A stretch of DNA of 64,000 nucleotides, from the NCBI GenBank assembly GCA_023101725.1, contig JALJCO010012830.1, positions 248,001-312,000 of the forward strand, written 5' to 3'. Below the pieces are notes generated by a model that searched no databases, had not been told where the DNA came from, and saw only the letters and a program-made list of their open reading frames with translations. A program made the position numbers and the translations under genes. Origin of the DNA: Atherinomorus stipes. Lineage: Eukaryota > Chordata > Actinopteri > Atheriniformes > Atherinidae. Shown piece after piece: positions 11,969 to 25,789 of this stretch. Position 1 is the stretch's first letter. Every line of letters begins with the position of its first letter.

Positions 11969-14900
11969 TAAATGGAAATTCTATAAATAGAGCATTCAAT
12001 ATGCATCAAAGAATAAGGTCAACTGTTGGAAATTACTGTGCATATTAATAGAGTGCACAAGTGTGTATGGGAGAGAGAAAGCACTGCATGGAGTAACAAG
12101 TGCTGTAAAAAATGTGTATAAAGGTGTGCAGTTAAAAGTTAGCAAAAGCTTTATAATGCCATTATGAGCTTTCAGAATGGACAAAAACTGTATTTATGTG
12201 GAAGCAGGTTATGATTGTGATTTGTTTGTAAGTTGTGCCGTTAAATGTTTGGATCAGATTTCTTTTAGGATGTAATTTAAAAGTAAAAAAAAACAAACAG
12301 CATGCAGTTCACTTATTTATTATCTGCTGCTGTTTTGCAGCCATTGAATCCTTTTGATTTTTTTCCTATTTTTATAATTGTCATATCACAGTTCAGCTCA
12401 CATGCTCTCTGATAAACAGAAATGGTCTCAGCTGTAATCAACAGTAGTTTTGGGTGAGAAACAGTGGATGCAAACACAGATATGTGGATTGTGAGTGCAG
12501 TTTCATAACCCACCCAAACTGCTGTAGCCCTTTCAGTGTGGCAGCTGATCCTACCACAGTGAGATTTCCCAGACTGGGAAAAGGCAAGAATCCAGTCCCG
12601 CCTGTCATTAAGCATGGGGATGGCGGAGAGCTTTTAAATGGGAAGCAGATCCCTTTAAACTCTGACCCACTTCTGGCTGAAAGCCCAAAAGAGGCAGACA
12701 GCGGTGTAGAGGGACAGAGGCTGAGAAGATAAGAAAAGGAGAGATGAGTATTGATAGAAATAGTGACATCTGATGTTACATAAGCTCTAACATACAGGAA
12801 ACATTGCTACTGAGTAACACAGACAATATATTTTGCCCTCAGTGCTTTCTCATTTTCTGTCAGATTACTGTTAAATACCCTGCAGTATTCTACTATTTAA
12901 CCATCTCTTGGCTAAAACTTGCTCTCATTCATAAATTTGCAGCAGTAGCGGCAGGACACAGTGTCTTGTGCGCCCCAGTGTTTCCACATTTCAGCCATTT
13001 TCCCCTGAGGTTGGGGTGACATAATAATCTGCAAAGATTGCACAAGTTAAATTACTGCACAGCTTTTGATATCACAGCCCAAAGTGTTTAACTTTTAGCT
13101 GTACTGCCAGCTGACCAGCATTCTACAGAGGCTTGTCTCTGGCCAGTGTGCCAGTGACAGGCGAGCATCCCGGGATGCTGCAGACTTGGCAGCAAACCCA
13201 ATGTATGGTTCATGGCATGAAACCCAGCCTGGTCTCACAGCTCCACTGATGAAAAGGATGCAGAGATGAAAAGGCAGGGGAGAGGAAGTGGCAAGGATGG
13301 ACGGCAATACTGAGAGAGAAAAAAGTGTGAAACTAGAAGAGAGGAAAGAGAATTAAACAGAAGAGGAAAAAGAGACAGAGAGGGAGTAGATGGGTGCATG
13401 AATGAGCCTGTCAGGCCTTGTCTTTGTGTCCACTGCTGCTATTTCCCCATTAAGACAGCCTCACATCTGTTTCTCTCATTCCAGCCTCACTTTAAGGTCC
13501 CTGAAGGTGCAGTTAAATTAGAGCCAGCACAGGTTTATAAATGTAAAATCCTCCAATAATCTGGAGCTGACATGACCCCTAATCTTCTTGCTCTAGTCAG
13601 CACGACGAAGAGTACTAACTAAGGTGCTGGCAGCACCAACATGTGTTTTGGCCACCAGACTTTTAAGAGGAAGGTGCAGACATAGAGGATTTTATGAAGG
13701 GGAACGAGTTCTTATGTGCACGCCTTTAGCACAATAGAAACATGTATGCAGGCAGGCTATTTGTTTCAGGATTTTTATTGCTGTTTTAATTGAAGACAAC
13801 CCAAATCTGATATAATTCCAGGAAATAATTAGTACACGGGAAGTTTAATGACACTTAGAAAAACTTTAACTCTAAAAAGCGTATTTCCTCAAAGTAATTT
13901 ATGCTCAGTTTTTGTTTACAACATATGAATCACCACTGGATCACAAAATCTTTCAAGATCACTGCTAAACCCCAAGGGGATAGAAACAGCATATTAAGGA
14001 CAGACAGAGAGGCAAAGAAGACAGAAAACCCAAGTCTCTCTGCTTCAGAGGAGGGGGTTTCACTAAACTAGCCTGTCTAATGCAATTAATCTAATTGGAG
14101 CCGGCGTAAAGTGACAAATTACTACCTTTCACTCTAGGGACTAAAAGGGAACCTCTAGAGATGAATGTTGGAAAGGATACCTAGGTAGTTAATGTAATAT
14201 CTTTTAATTCCATCTTAAAGCCTGTTGTAAATGGTAGAAAAACAGTCTATTAGATGAAAATCATTCAACATTACCATGATGATTTGTTCAGAGCATGTAA
14301 TTAAACATGCATTAATTTTAATGGCAGTTAATTCCTACAGGCTAGACCGTGTTTTTATGTAAGAAATAAATGCAAAATGTATTACAGAAATCAAACAATT
14401 CTTGGTGCAAAATATTTGTATTTTTCATTCGCATTCACTGGCTGATCATTGAATACGTTCGCCTCGCTTCACTGAGCCTTCCTGATATAGTATTAATATC
14501 AGAATTTCTGCCCTATTTGCTTGGATCTGCATGCGTTTACACTTGACATTTGAGTTTTTGATTTAATCTCAGAACATATGCACATGAACTCTGCATATTT
14601 CAGTGGAATTGTGTTAATACGTGCCCTTTTTTATAACCTTGATTACTTGCCGTGGTATCAGAAAACCTTTTTGTGGACATTGATTTCTGCCTCAGGCCAT
14701 ACTATTGAACCTGGACCAGCATATCTCAGCGGATATAATGAACTTAAAGGGAGCTGGCTATAACTAGCACCTCTGACATTTTGACATTATCAAATGGTTT
14801 GGTTAAAAAAATGCACATATGAATCCAAAAAACAACAGCAAAAACACATTATGTGTTGCTTGTTTCCAAATGTGATGGGAAGTTTCATGTCACCATTTTT

Positions 14901-17545
14901 AGTTCCAGGTGTTGGAACGTAATAATTACATAATACTTATGTATAATGATTTATGGCTGCTCATGTCAAGTCCTGCTGAAGTAAAGTGGACTTCATTCAC
15001 TACATGAGAAACATTGGCTGTTGGTGGTTAAATTCCACATTAGTGCGATTCCACTTACTCACGATAACCATGAACTCTGACCCCAATAATTGTTCTAAGT
15101 TGTGACCTGTGAACTTTCAGGCTTGTGAAAAACACACTGAAGCATCCAGAGGTGGAATGCTCAGCTTTTTGTTCCAGGGCAGGTACTAACATGCTCCATG
15201 TGAGAACCTTCCCAACTCTGAAATGTGTCTTTTCCAGGCCCACCAGAATCCCCCCCCCCCCCCCCCCCCCACCCCCTTTTCCCCCTTTCATGTTTCCTTT
15301 TTTCATTCTCTATTTCTGAAGTTCATTACCTTTTCTCTCTTTATCTCTTTACCCCTCACTTCATCCCTCTCGTCTTTCTCTGTCAAGGTCCATCCCCCTC
15401 TGCCACCTTCACTCCAACCGACGTGCCCCTCCCTTTCTTTCTCTCTCTGTCTGGAGAGGAAACGGTGGCCATTAAATGTGTCTACTGGGGTCTGGGGGTC
15501 TGGAGAACAACCGACACATTGTGTGACCCTGCCTTGGACCCCAGACGGACTAATGAATAAGGGTAACCCCCCCCCCACATCCCCCCACCTCTTTCTCCGT
15601 CCTCACCCCCCATCCCACCCCAGCCTCCCTTCATGCCAGACCCCTGGTAGGTAATTCCCCCACTTCTTTCACAGGGTCCCAGACATCTCCCGCGGCCTTT
15701 GACTGAGAGCTTATCTTTTCAGAGGGAAATGTGTGTCATTTGGGGTTTAAGGAAAAAGCAAAACAAAAACATTGTCACTGCCATACAGTTCAAACCCCTC
15801 CCCAAACCCCCAGTACACTTCTTTCCTTTTGCTTCAAAAACTTGTAAGGTCTGAACGTGGGCTTAAGGAAATGCTGTGAAGCATCTACAGTGTCTCCAAT
15901 TATCTTCAGGAATATGTAAATAAGTGAAAAGACAGTGGTGGGATTATATGCAACTGGCAATGGCTCATGACATGATGTGGACAAAAAGGCTTGGTGGAAA
16001 ACAGGATTATTCCAACACTGAGGGACCACTGAGATGGATCTACAGCCTATAATTATTCTATAAAACTACTGTACTAACTACCAAAAGAGATTTGGATTAA
16101 AATAAGTACAAAACATCAGAAGCATTCGTTTCTAAAAGGTATATTACAGTATTTTTCATTTTTGTGTATCATGTCAACTTTAGCTTTCTATCTGGTCAAA
16201 GGCAAAATCTATAGTCACAGAAAAAAGAAAAAGGACCATCTTTTTGTTCTGACACCCACGCTAGCAGAAGTCCCTTCAAAAATCACATGAATAACACAAA
16301 GCGCTGGTTCCCTCTGAAAGGCAACCATGTATCCCAAGGAGATTTAACAATGGTGACATGTGTAAGCTCAATGCATACAAAATATTGCTCCTCTGCTCGG
16401 TCTCTTTCTCCCTGTCTTATTCCTCTTCTGTCATGTTTGCCTTCCATGGTTTCTGCCTCCAGCACATCTGAGCATCATTTCACAACACTCAGCAATTCAG
16501 AGAGGTCTAATTATTAGTATTTCTTCTGTAGCTTTGTAGCTAAAGCGCTGGCACTTATGGCTAATGTATTCTGCACACACCAAGACTGACTGCCGCTATC
16601 AAAGGACTTGCCTGAATGGCAGTAATAACTGGAAAATTATTTCTGATAGCCTGAAACAATCTTCCAAATCATCACAGAACTTTATTAAAATAATATCAAA
16701 TCAAATTAGCCAGCGTCCCCCTGTAATGAATTAAGTAAAGGGTTATGCCAGCATTAATCCCATCATGCTGGAAGGCATGGGGGTGGTGGGAGCGTTTAAT
16801 AAACCAGTCAGTCCCTTCAAGCAGCGGGGCCAGCTTTGGATCCAGCATCCACCCTGATGCCCTCTCTGAGGAGAGAAACAGATCAAAAGACTCTCTCACT
16901 TTCTCTCTATCCTTCATTCCCTGATGCCCTCTATCTTGCCTCCTCTTGTATTCTCTCCATCATACCTCTTTTTCTTTTTGTCTCTCCCTTTTCCTCTTTC
17001 TCTTTTCCCCCTCTTTCTCATACCCCTCAAACTATCTCCAACCCTCCCTGTGTCTTTCTAAATAATCTGTGCCCCCCCCCCCCCCATTCCAACACTCCAT
17101 TGTGCCTGTGGGTAAGATTATTCATAAGGGGCTGAATCTTAGTGGAATCTCAGAAGACTGGTGATAAGTGGTGGAGCCCATTGGGATGGCTTGGTCTGTC
17201 CTCTCAGAGCATTTTTTTTTTCTTCCAAGCACACAGAAAGAGGAGTGAGACGAAATCAAATAGGTCACTCTGTAGGCATGCTAAGACAGGGGTATTTTAA
17301 GGCTTAATTGTGGCTGAATGTCCCTAAAGCTGAGGAAAAAAGTATTTCTGTCATTTTAATTCAAGTGACAAACCTCACCTTAAATCCTTAAATGGGGGAG
17401 GGTGGGGGTAGGGGGGGGATGTTGAAAGACTGTATTTATCTATTTTAATTCATAGATTGCCAATTCAAAAACTATTAAAAAACATCCTTTGTGTCAATCC
17501 AGTCGATAAGGCAAAACCTAGCCATGAAAGAAACAGAAACCTACA
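11969..17545. other. About 5.6 kb, mostly unique, no gene
   Basis: No repeat with clear boundaries apart from poly-C at 15250-15276 (21 C, one A, then 5 C) and at 17072-17085. Pyrimidine-rich tracts lie at about 15290-15450 and 16880-17065. The ATTA-rich segment 14041-14340 could be regulatory. No exon recognised. Confidence 0.45.
15250..15276. repeat. Poly-C tract
   Basis: 21 consecutive C, one A, then five C, followed by a long pyrimidine-rich region to about 15450. Open frames encoding poly-Pro here are artefacts. Confidence 0.95.
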
Positions 17546-17714
17546 ATCTAAATCAATGGCTTTCAAATTGGGGGTTGGGACCCCTATGTGTTTCACATGA
17601 TCATTTCAGGGGATTTTGGGGGGCTATCAAAATCAACACATTATGGCAAAGAGATTGATCTGTGAAATTAACACATTCATTCCTTAATTATTACACAAAT
17701 AACTAAGTTATTAC

Positions 17715-18105
17715 TAAAGATGTAACGATTAACAGTAAAATGATTAACTGTGATAAAATCCCAATACCGTTTACAAATTTAATTGTCATTAAAACCATGA
17801 TTGATTACTGCACTTTGAGAAACTCACAGTGATGCTGCTCATTGCCTGGAAAAGCAGCAGCAGTCCCAGGTTGTAGTGTTTAATTCATGAAAACATGGCA
17901 GAAGGCAACGAAGGCACCCACGAGGACAGTTCTCTGGAGATTGTCCCCTTTAAAAAGGACAAAGTAGACATCTAGTCCCATTTTGGATATTTTTAAAGAT
18001 GCTGGGGGGAGGGGGTATTTCAATAATATCACAATAACTATGATAACCGTGATCATCTTGGTCTCTATAACCGTGATATGACATTTTCACATCGTTACAT
18101 CCCTT
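17715..18105 (+). mobile_element. hAT MITE, TGTAACGATTA-type (copy 1)
   Basis: Ends TAAAGATGTAACGATT and CGTTACATCCCTT are inverted. The flanking 8-mers GTTATTAC (17707-17714) and GTTATCAC (18106-18113) are a target duplication with one change. Length is 391 bp. It is homologous, in opposite orientation, to 43530-43918 (389 bp). It was inserted into the hAT element 17554-18352, so it is the younger of the two. Confidence 0.9.
17895..17975 (+). pseudogene. Start of a hAT (BED-type) transposase
   Basis: The ATG begins MAEGNEGTHEDSSLEIVP followed by a Lys-rich stretch and a stop after 26 codons. Past the stop, SHFGYF resembles the first strand of a BED zinc finger (VWxHFGF). The copy at 43662-43727 on the other strand has MTEGNEGTHMDSSLEIFP, so the frame is shared. 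I infer that the MITE is a deletion derivative keeping the 5' coding part of its parent transposase. It cannot make a functional protein. Confidence 0.55.
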
Positions 18106-20999
18106 GTTATCACTAATACCGTGTTAAAAATCAGCATTTGGCATTTTCTCTGTGACAGAAGCTGGTTTTGGGCACGTAGGTGCTTTGTCACAGGTGTGAA
18201 CCAAATCCTCCATAAAACATTTATCCTCCTTAGTAATGAAGTTTGTCATAGTTTTCACGTCTTATATTTAGATTTTTATAATCGACACCAAAGAAAAACA
18301 CTGACGTACGCTATTTTTGAGGGTCATGGCCTTAAAAGTTTGAAAACCACTGATCTAAATGCTTCTAAGCAAACATTTTTGGTGGAAAATTAACACGCAT
18401 TTTACTGCATGAGCAAACATCTGACTTCACAGGCTTCCTGGCTTTCTATTAATAAGCTTCACTCATCTCATCAGTGGTATACTGGATAAGCATACATATA
18501 CATATACATATACTGTAGGTATTTCTAGGTTGGAGGAGTAGTCTAACTTTTAGTCTCACTGCCTTTGTGGTTAGGTTTAAGCATCAATACTTGTTTAGAA
18601 ATTTGGAAGAGACAAGGAGTTATTTGTCAATATTATTGGGGGAGAAATTCTGGCTACACTAGTGCTTTAATGTTTTATGTAAAGCTCTTTGAATTGTCTT
18701 GTACAGAAAATATGCAACAAAAATAAACTTGCCGTGCCTTAATAACTCATGAATAATACCAAATGGATAACACCTACAGTAACTCAACAATTTTGAACAA
18801 GTCACACAGGTGAAATTCCCATTGATGTTTGCCTCTTTTTCATATGAGGGGAAAAAGACACTGCAGCTGAACAGAACAGCCACAGCTATGAAGTATAGCA
18901 ATTCAAAAACACTGGATGAAGCTTAAATTAGTTTGAATAACTAAGGTTTCATCCAAATGTCTGCTTTTTTGCTTCAGCCTAGGCGAAATTTCACGTGTTG
19001 CGGCCACACTTGCTGAGATCTTGGCTATGTGTTGACATCTCCAAATCTTCCAAACATATATGGAAAATTAAAGATACATGATAGGATTTCTTTTACACAT
19101 TCTTCTTTTTCAATAACAGCTCAGTTCTGCTCTACTTTAATTATTATAGTTGTGTTTCATCCATCTTCCCATGATTATGAAGTGTTTTGCAGCCTAGACA
19201 AATATGACACGTGCCATGCTGGTGCTTTGATTAATATTACCAAGACCAGTAACAACAATGTGTCTCAGCTCTTGTAATTTCACCCTCATTCATTCCTGAG
19301 TTTCCTATCTCCTCAGTTTGCTTATCTGTCTCACCGTCTCTGAGTCACTCACCCATAACCACCGCCGCTCCTTAAAAAATTTTTTTGGACAGGACTCATG
19401 GGTCCTGTTGCTGCAGAGCAGCAAAGGTTTGGGGGAAGGTCAGTGTGTACCATGCAGGCGGAGGTAAGATAGCATCTCCAGGTAGCAGGGCATGGATGGC
19501 AGACAAAGTGAGTGTTTGATGTACGGCACTGTCCTTGAGGCTGTACAGAAAGCCCACAGGTAGCCAAATTTTTGAAGGACTTCAAATTCCTGCCTGCCTC
19601 AGAATATGTCAAGGCATGCCTGGATATCGCTGCATCACTGGAGTTAGTCAGCGCATGGCTTCTGTGTGTGTTTGATGGGTATCATCGATAACCCCAAACC
19701 CCCCCCCCCCCTACCCAGCCCCTGTTTCCATGTGTCTCCAATGTGTGAGAAAGTATGGGTAAGAGCGGGAGGGGTCACCACACAGTTTCCCCTCAGGAGC
19801 ATTTATCCTGTGCCATCTGGCACCTCATAAGCATGGGCATAGCAGCAGGAGGGGGTCTGTGTGTGTGTTCGTCTGTGGAGTATTGTATCTTGATATTACA
19901 ACAGTATGCGCCTTGTACGGCACATGTGCCTCAACCCCACTTCTTCACATGACCAATTTCAGCACCTTCACTTCTTATCTGGCTTCTTTCTCTTTAATGC
20001 TTAACAGGACTGTGTGTTTTCCTGGGAATTTAATCTCTTGTATGTTCTTTTCTTCAAGTTTTCTTTATATTTTCCTCTCTTTTTTTTTCTAAACTCTCAC
20101 ACTGTTGTTGTTGCCTCTTTACGCCCCTCCTCATTTCCCACTGTGTACTTCTCTCCGTCTCACCCCTTTAACATTACGGATTTTTTCTCCGCAGCATGTG
20201 ATGCATGGCAACAGCTCGGCCAGCTAGTGAGGGCCAGTTGGAGATTGCATCCAACCTTGACACCCACAGCTGCCTTCCCCACACACACAAGAAGGGGAAG
20301 GATTGAGGGCATAGCGCTATGTAAAATAATCACAACGCATTTACATTCGTTGTGGTGGGGATTTGTTGCTATAATAAGGCTGGAGAAATCATGAATATTC
20401 ACACACACTTTAAGCAATTATGATAATTGGCATTCTTCCTAGCCGCACCGCTATCTGTCAGAGGAGGCGGCAATAGAGGCGAGAAAAGTAGGTTGGGACA
20501 GTCGGCAGTTTTCTACTGGAAAATGTGTTACACTTTTCTTTCCTGCTCATCCATCTCCTCTACCTCTTTGTCCTTTGTATCTTTGTTTCTCGGTTCTGTC
20601 TGCTTCTACACCTCATATTTTACTCCCGTCTTCGAGGCTTGTTCTGTGCTGAGGTCCATTGTGCTGTATGAAGAGGAGGGGTAGGATCCTGGTGTGAGGA
20701 TGGCCCCTGGGTGCTACAGAGCTGGCAGCAGTGTTGGTCTAATCTTCCGGGTCAGGCCTGCTGCTTTCATCTTCTCTCACTTGGAGCCCCTTGTGTTTGA
20801 TGTGAACTTAGCCCAGGAATAACTGTTCCTTTCTTCTCTGCTAACCTGGCCCTGGAGTAGGGGAAAGCACTTTGTTGTTATCCTAGGAGCCAAACAATGC
20901 TGGAAGGAGTGTAGAAAACCTTAATGAAAGGCTTTTGATCCACACTGATATTAAAGTGAAAGACCTTGAGAAAGAAAGTGAGTGTGCGTGTGTGGGTGT

Positions 21000-21022
21000 G
21001 GGGGGGGGGGGGGGGGGGGGGG
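21000..21022. repeat. Poly-G tract (23 G)
   Basis: An uninterrupted G run after TGTG repeats. Frames across it on the minus strand encode poly-Pro and are artefacts. Confidence 0.95.
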
Positions 21023-21806
21023 TTCTGAAAAGGAGCAAAATAAAAGTGCAGAAATCGCAAAAATCTAAATGCAAATTGCATCAGAATGGCTAGATGGAAT
21101 TTTTCTTTAATTCACATCCTTTGAAACTGATAGTTTTAGATTTGCCTGCATTTGTTTCAAGTTTGAGGGGGAAAAAAAGAATAAAGGAAAGAGCTAATTT
21201 AACTGCAGAAGTAGAATTTGAATGAGCACATGAAGCCTTGCAGGGTTTTAAAGATTAATCTTCTCAGGTCTGCTGCAGAAAAACACTGTCTCTGCTTCCT
21301 ACAATTAAAGCATATATCAGTGCCACATGCAAGAAGACCAAAAGCCTTTATTGTGTGTGTACATTCCTGTTCACCACTGAACCTCACAACTGGCCAGTTG
21401 TTATATTCCCTTGAACCCATGTGTTGACCCTGGCCCTTGACCTTTTGTTCAAGAGCGTCAGGCCTTGTGTGACTGCAAAGCTCAGTCTCATGACAAATGC
21501 TTAACGGTTACAAAAGCTAAATTTAGATTTCATGTAGAAGGAAACACTTTTTCTTCAGGGGTTTAGAGGGTTCATCATTTCCAATGGTGGATCTGTTCGT
21601 AGGTGTGTGGCACTACAAGCGACAAAGCAAAGTGAAAGGATTCGATTTTATACCAAGGCATCATGTTTTTATATCAACGTAGGTGTTGATGTCTAAACCT
21701 ACACAAACCTCAACAAAGACAGTCAAAGAAAGAGGATAAATTGTACAAATGAAACTAAATAAAGGCTTAAAAAAATAAAAACTGGTTTTAGATGTGATAG
21801 CAAGAA

Positions 21807-21898
21807 ACCACCACCACCACCACCACCACCACCACCACCACCACCACCACCACCACCACCCCCCCATCCATCCATCCATCCATCCATCCATCCATCCA
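21807..21898. repeat. (CCA)n-(C)n-(CATC)n compound microsatellite
   Basis: About 18 CCA units, a short C run, then about eight CATC units. Minus-strand poly-Trp or poly-Gly frames are artefacts. Confidence 0.95.
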
Positions 21899-22862
21899 AA
21901 ACTTTTTGTCTCATTAAAACTGGGAATTAAAGTTGCTTTAAGTGCTCAATATAATGCGACCTATGAATAAAGATTCAGATACAGACAACAGCCCAGTGCA
22001 GAACACATCCTCATCAGTTTTATAACACATGCAGCTTTACACGACACTTGCAAACAGATGACCCTGGTGGAAAAAAAAATCACATCAAATGCAAATCTAG
22101 AAATTCACCACAAATAGCACGGAGGACAACAAAGTGTTTACAGAGACAAAGAAAGAGAGCACAGGTGTTGTCAAATTAATAAAAATTAAGTTGCAAAGGC
22201 AACCTTACTCGGTCAGACCCAGTTTCACTTGTATATATCCCAAGTCTAAACTGCAACAGTCCCATTAACGGACAAAAATTGTTAGAAATGACTTATTTAG
22301 ATAACTTTAATGAATCAAATTACAGAATTCAACACATCCTTTAATGTGATACTGTGTTAACTTTTGTCCCAAATATAGTCAAATATTATGATATATTCCA
22401 TTATGATATTATTATTATTAGTGTAAGTAATAATAGATGATTTTCTGGGTCAATATACAGCACTTGATGCATATCAGTGCTCTGAGAGTGCAGCCGTCCT
22501 CAAAAACCCGACATTGTAACTTTGCAGGAGCGGATCCGCCTCTCATTGGCTCATGTAACCTGGAGCGCTTTGCTTTATGGCTTGATGACTTCAAATCAAC
22601 TGGTCAAAGTGGTCTGCAAACATAATTCCAAAACACGGATAGAGGCTGTTTAATGTTCAGACAGTTGTAGTGCCTGCACTTACAGGTTCAGAGCCCATAG
22701 TGGCCAAAAGTTACACAGTTAACTTTCATTTTCAGGAGATAATTAAATCAACGAATAACTGTCTGCCCAAACTTTCCTGACCTAGTTAACTGCACCTGAC
22801 TTAAATGAACAGGAAAATGTGTAAAAATAAACTGGGATGTTTGAAGTTATTTAGTTTTTTAA

Positions 22863-23110
22863 AGGATAACTTTCTTTTTTTTTCAACCTGGACCTTTTTT
22901 CTATGAGTTTATACGTACACTTACTCACCGGTAAAATTTCTGTATCACTTTGACTCCTTCGGAAGATATTACATTGAGTCGCCCTTTGGCGTACATCCAG
23001 TATAATGGGAGAGACGGGGTAGCTTCTCTACAAGACGTTATCTGCAGAAAAACTCAGATACTCACCAATACTTTATGTAGAATGAACAAACGAATAAGTA
23101 TTATTGTCCT
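22863..23110 (+). mobile_element. TTAA MITE family B, one arm only (copy 2)
   Basis: Starts at TTAA (22859-22862) then AGGATAACTTTCTTTTTTTT. It follows the left arm of the family B element at 49245 for about 250 bp at roughly 65-70 percent identity by eye. Shared blocks include CCTTCGG, GATATTA and ATAATGGGAGAGA. The right arm and right TTAA are not found, so it is truncated or too decayed to recognise. Confidence 0.65.
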
Positions 23111-25752
23111 GTGAGTTCAATTTAAGTGGTTTTAAAACCATTGCTGTAAACCATAACCATACACCTCATCTATGAAACTGATCAGCTAGCATTACTGTAG
23201 CACATCTTTCCATTTGCCACATCAACCAGAAATGAAATAGAGATGCAGAAATAAAAATAATAGAAAAATATCCATAAAAAACCCATAACAAAAACAACAG
23301 AAATGACATCCTAACTTGAAAATCTGCGTAACAATCTGCCTGTGTGTCTCCAGGTTGCATTTTGTGGTTAGCATGTATGCTGAGGGTGTATAAAAGTGTA
23401 AACAATCACTCAAATGCTGTTACTGTAACAGAATAGTGGGCGTTTAATGTTATTAATAAGTCTGAAAAGAACTGATGTTTTCCTACAAGTGGTTCAACAG
23501 CAGTTTCACGTTTCCTAAAACATCACCTCTAAGAATAAAAGCTAAACCTTTTCATCCTGAAATCTGAAAATGAAGTTGAACCCAAAGGCCAAAAAAACCA
23601 ACAACAACAACAACAACAAAAAAAAACCAAGTCACAAACAAACCTCTCTTTTAGGAGAAAGTAAATGCACCTTGGTATTCAACGTACTCGCTGCCATGGA
23701 GATAGCCCAAACCTCTGTGCAACAGCAGCACATTAACCCCTCTTGACCCTCTATTCTCACCTGTGATAAAAGAGGAGGAAGAGAAGGAGGAGGAGAAGGT
23801 GCCCCCTTTCCACAGCGCCCGCACTTTTGAGTACCCGGGCACCAGCAGGCCCTTGAGAGCCCACGGTCATTAGGAAGGCTTTATTCTTGGAGAGGTAGAG
23901 AAAAAGAGGGAATTGGAAAAAGGAAAGAAGGAAAAGAAGCACTGAATCTGAAAGATAATGCATGGTCAAGGCTGGAGACTTGTGGGCACTGGATGAAGAA
24001 AGGGTCGAGAGAGAAGCGATGCTTTCATACAGAGGCACCAAGCAAGCCAGCTGCTTTTGGGTTTTTGTTTGCTCTTCATTCTGAGTAAGTAGGGAAAGAG
24101 CTTTGGGTAATTGGTCCAGGGCACTGACTTACACACAGGGCTGTGGACACAGGATATAGTTTCAAACTTCTTTGTTCCTCGTCTTACCTACTGGCTTGCT
24201 CGTGTTTTGTCTGCCGAAACCAGCCAAGAGAAAGAGAAAAAAAAAAAACAAAAAAACCTTGGTGGCAAAAGGTACATGGAGTTTGACTGGGTGTGGAAAG
24301 AAAATGAGAATTTAAGACTTCTTGTGTGATTTGGACATAATTTCCCGTCTTTGCAAGCACACAAAGCATCTAAGAGGCTAGTGTGCACCAACAGTCTCCT
24401 GACAAAAAGGAGAGGCTCCCTTCCATTGACAAACAGCGCTGGGGGGGATAACCTTAACTTTCACTGAGAGCTAATCCCTCTGATAATCAATAATAAAGAC
24501 TGGCTTTCATCTCTGCTGGGGTCTTGATAAAGTTGAGAGTCCATGAATGATTGAATAATCTGATTGTTTTCCATGAATTTTGTGAAGTAATGGAATAAAA
24601 AAAGAGAAAAAAAAAAGGACGGCACCCCTATAATAACTGGGTGAAGCTTATGCACATCGGATGCTATGATGAAAATAAATGAATAATGCATCAGCTATCA
24701 ATGAGGGAGCAGAAGACACATTGCTTCAGGCCATGGTTAAGCCTCTATTCATAAAGAGGAGACAGACACAAAGACCCAAGGACTGTGGGAGTCCACCATT
24801 GGGGAGGCAGGAATGAGGAGACATTTTATGAGGAAGAGTGTTGTTTCCTTTTGTTCAGCATTTCTTATTCTGTCATATTTCTAATAATTAGATGCTTTAT
24901 TTAAATTTGGATCAACCTTAAGAAACCTTGATGTGAGTGAAGTCCAAGGAATATGGCAGCAGACGCATATTTAGCTATTATTCTCGTCCCTTATCTGCAA
25001 TTTCCACATGCTCCTTTCACCCCATTTTAACCATTTTATCCCAGCACTGATAAAGAAAAAAATAACTTTTCCTTACAGAATTAAAAGAAACTATTTGTAC
25101 CTCTTTACCCACGTGAATCGTTTGCACCTTAGGTGTCAAGATCTCTGCTCACCTGATGCAGCGTATGTTCAAAACACACACACACAAAAATAATGCTAGA
25201 CATAAAAGACTTAAATGCATGGCAGATTAAGGAGTGGGGAGACAGGAATATTACTTGAAACATGCAGAGAAAGGAGAATAGGGAGCTCTGTTCTTTTTGC
25301 TCCTTCGAGCTGCGTTTGTCTGTGAATAAAGATGTCTGGGCGTGTTTTTTATTGATTGAGTATTGGGGGAACAAAGAGTTAATCCTCATGAAGGCCCATG
25401 GTGAGTGTTATTAAAGTTTGAAATGTCTTCTTTTATCTGGGATTCTTTTGCTTCTCTCACTTCAGTTTTTCACGTCGTATTTAACCCTGAATGATGAATG
25501 CCCTGTTTTGCAGACTGTCTGACCTACGACTGATTAGCTATTTACAAATGAATCCCCATTCATCTGACAGTTGGATGGTCAGTCCTTGCAATTGTTGGCT
25601 CGTGAGTAAAGTGCTCTCATATATGCTAGATGAGTTTGTAATGAGAAGCTTTTTAGAAATGCATCTACTTAAACTTTGTTCTCGAGTTTGTGAATATGGG
25701 TCTCTGGCTGCTGTTATCGCATCCATTTATTTAGAGGATATTTAGTGGAAGC

Positions 25753-25789
<37 letters not shown>

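Larger units (their letters stand above)
17554..18352. mobile_element. hAT element, 8-bp TSD, nested insertion
   Basis: The 8-bp ATCTAAAT lies on both sides (17546-17553 and 18353-18360), a perfect duplication. The left end CAATGGCTTTCAAATT and the right end (inverse reads CAGTGGTTTTCAAACTTTT) are hAT-type terminal repeats. Total length is 799 bp, of which 391 bp plus duplication is a second hAT MITE at 17715-18105. The outer element is about 400 bp and has no coding capacity. Confidence 0.85.
18361..22855. other. About 4.5 kb, no gene recognised
   Basis: Mostly unique. Contains poly-C (13) at 19699-19711, poly-G (23) at 21000-21022 and a CCA/CATC microsatellite at 21807-21898. A possible splice acceptor at about 20191 (TTTTTTCTCCGCAG) opens no recognisable exon. 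Confidence 0.45.

Noticed and set aside
20178..20394. Possible exon after a TTTTTTCTCCGCAG acceptor
   Set aside because: The downstream frame (CDAWQQLGQLVRASWRL...) matches nothing I know, and no donor or partner exon is seen.
21661..21914. Poly-Trp and poly-Gly minus-strand frames
   Set aside because: Translation of the CCA/CATC compound microsatellite.
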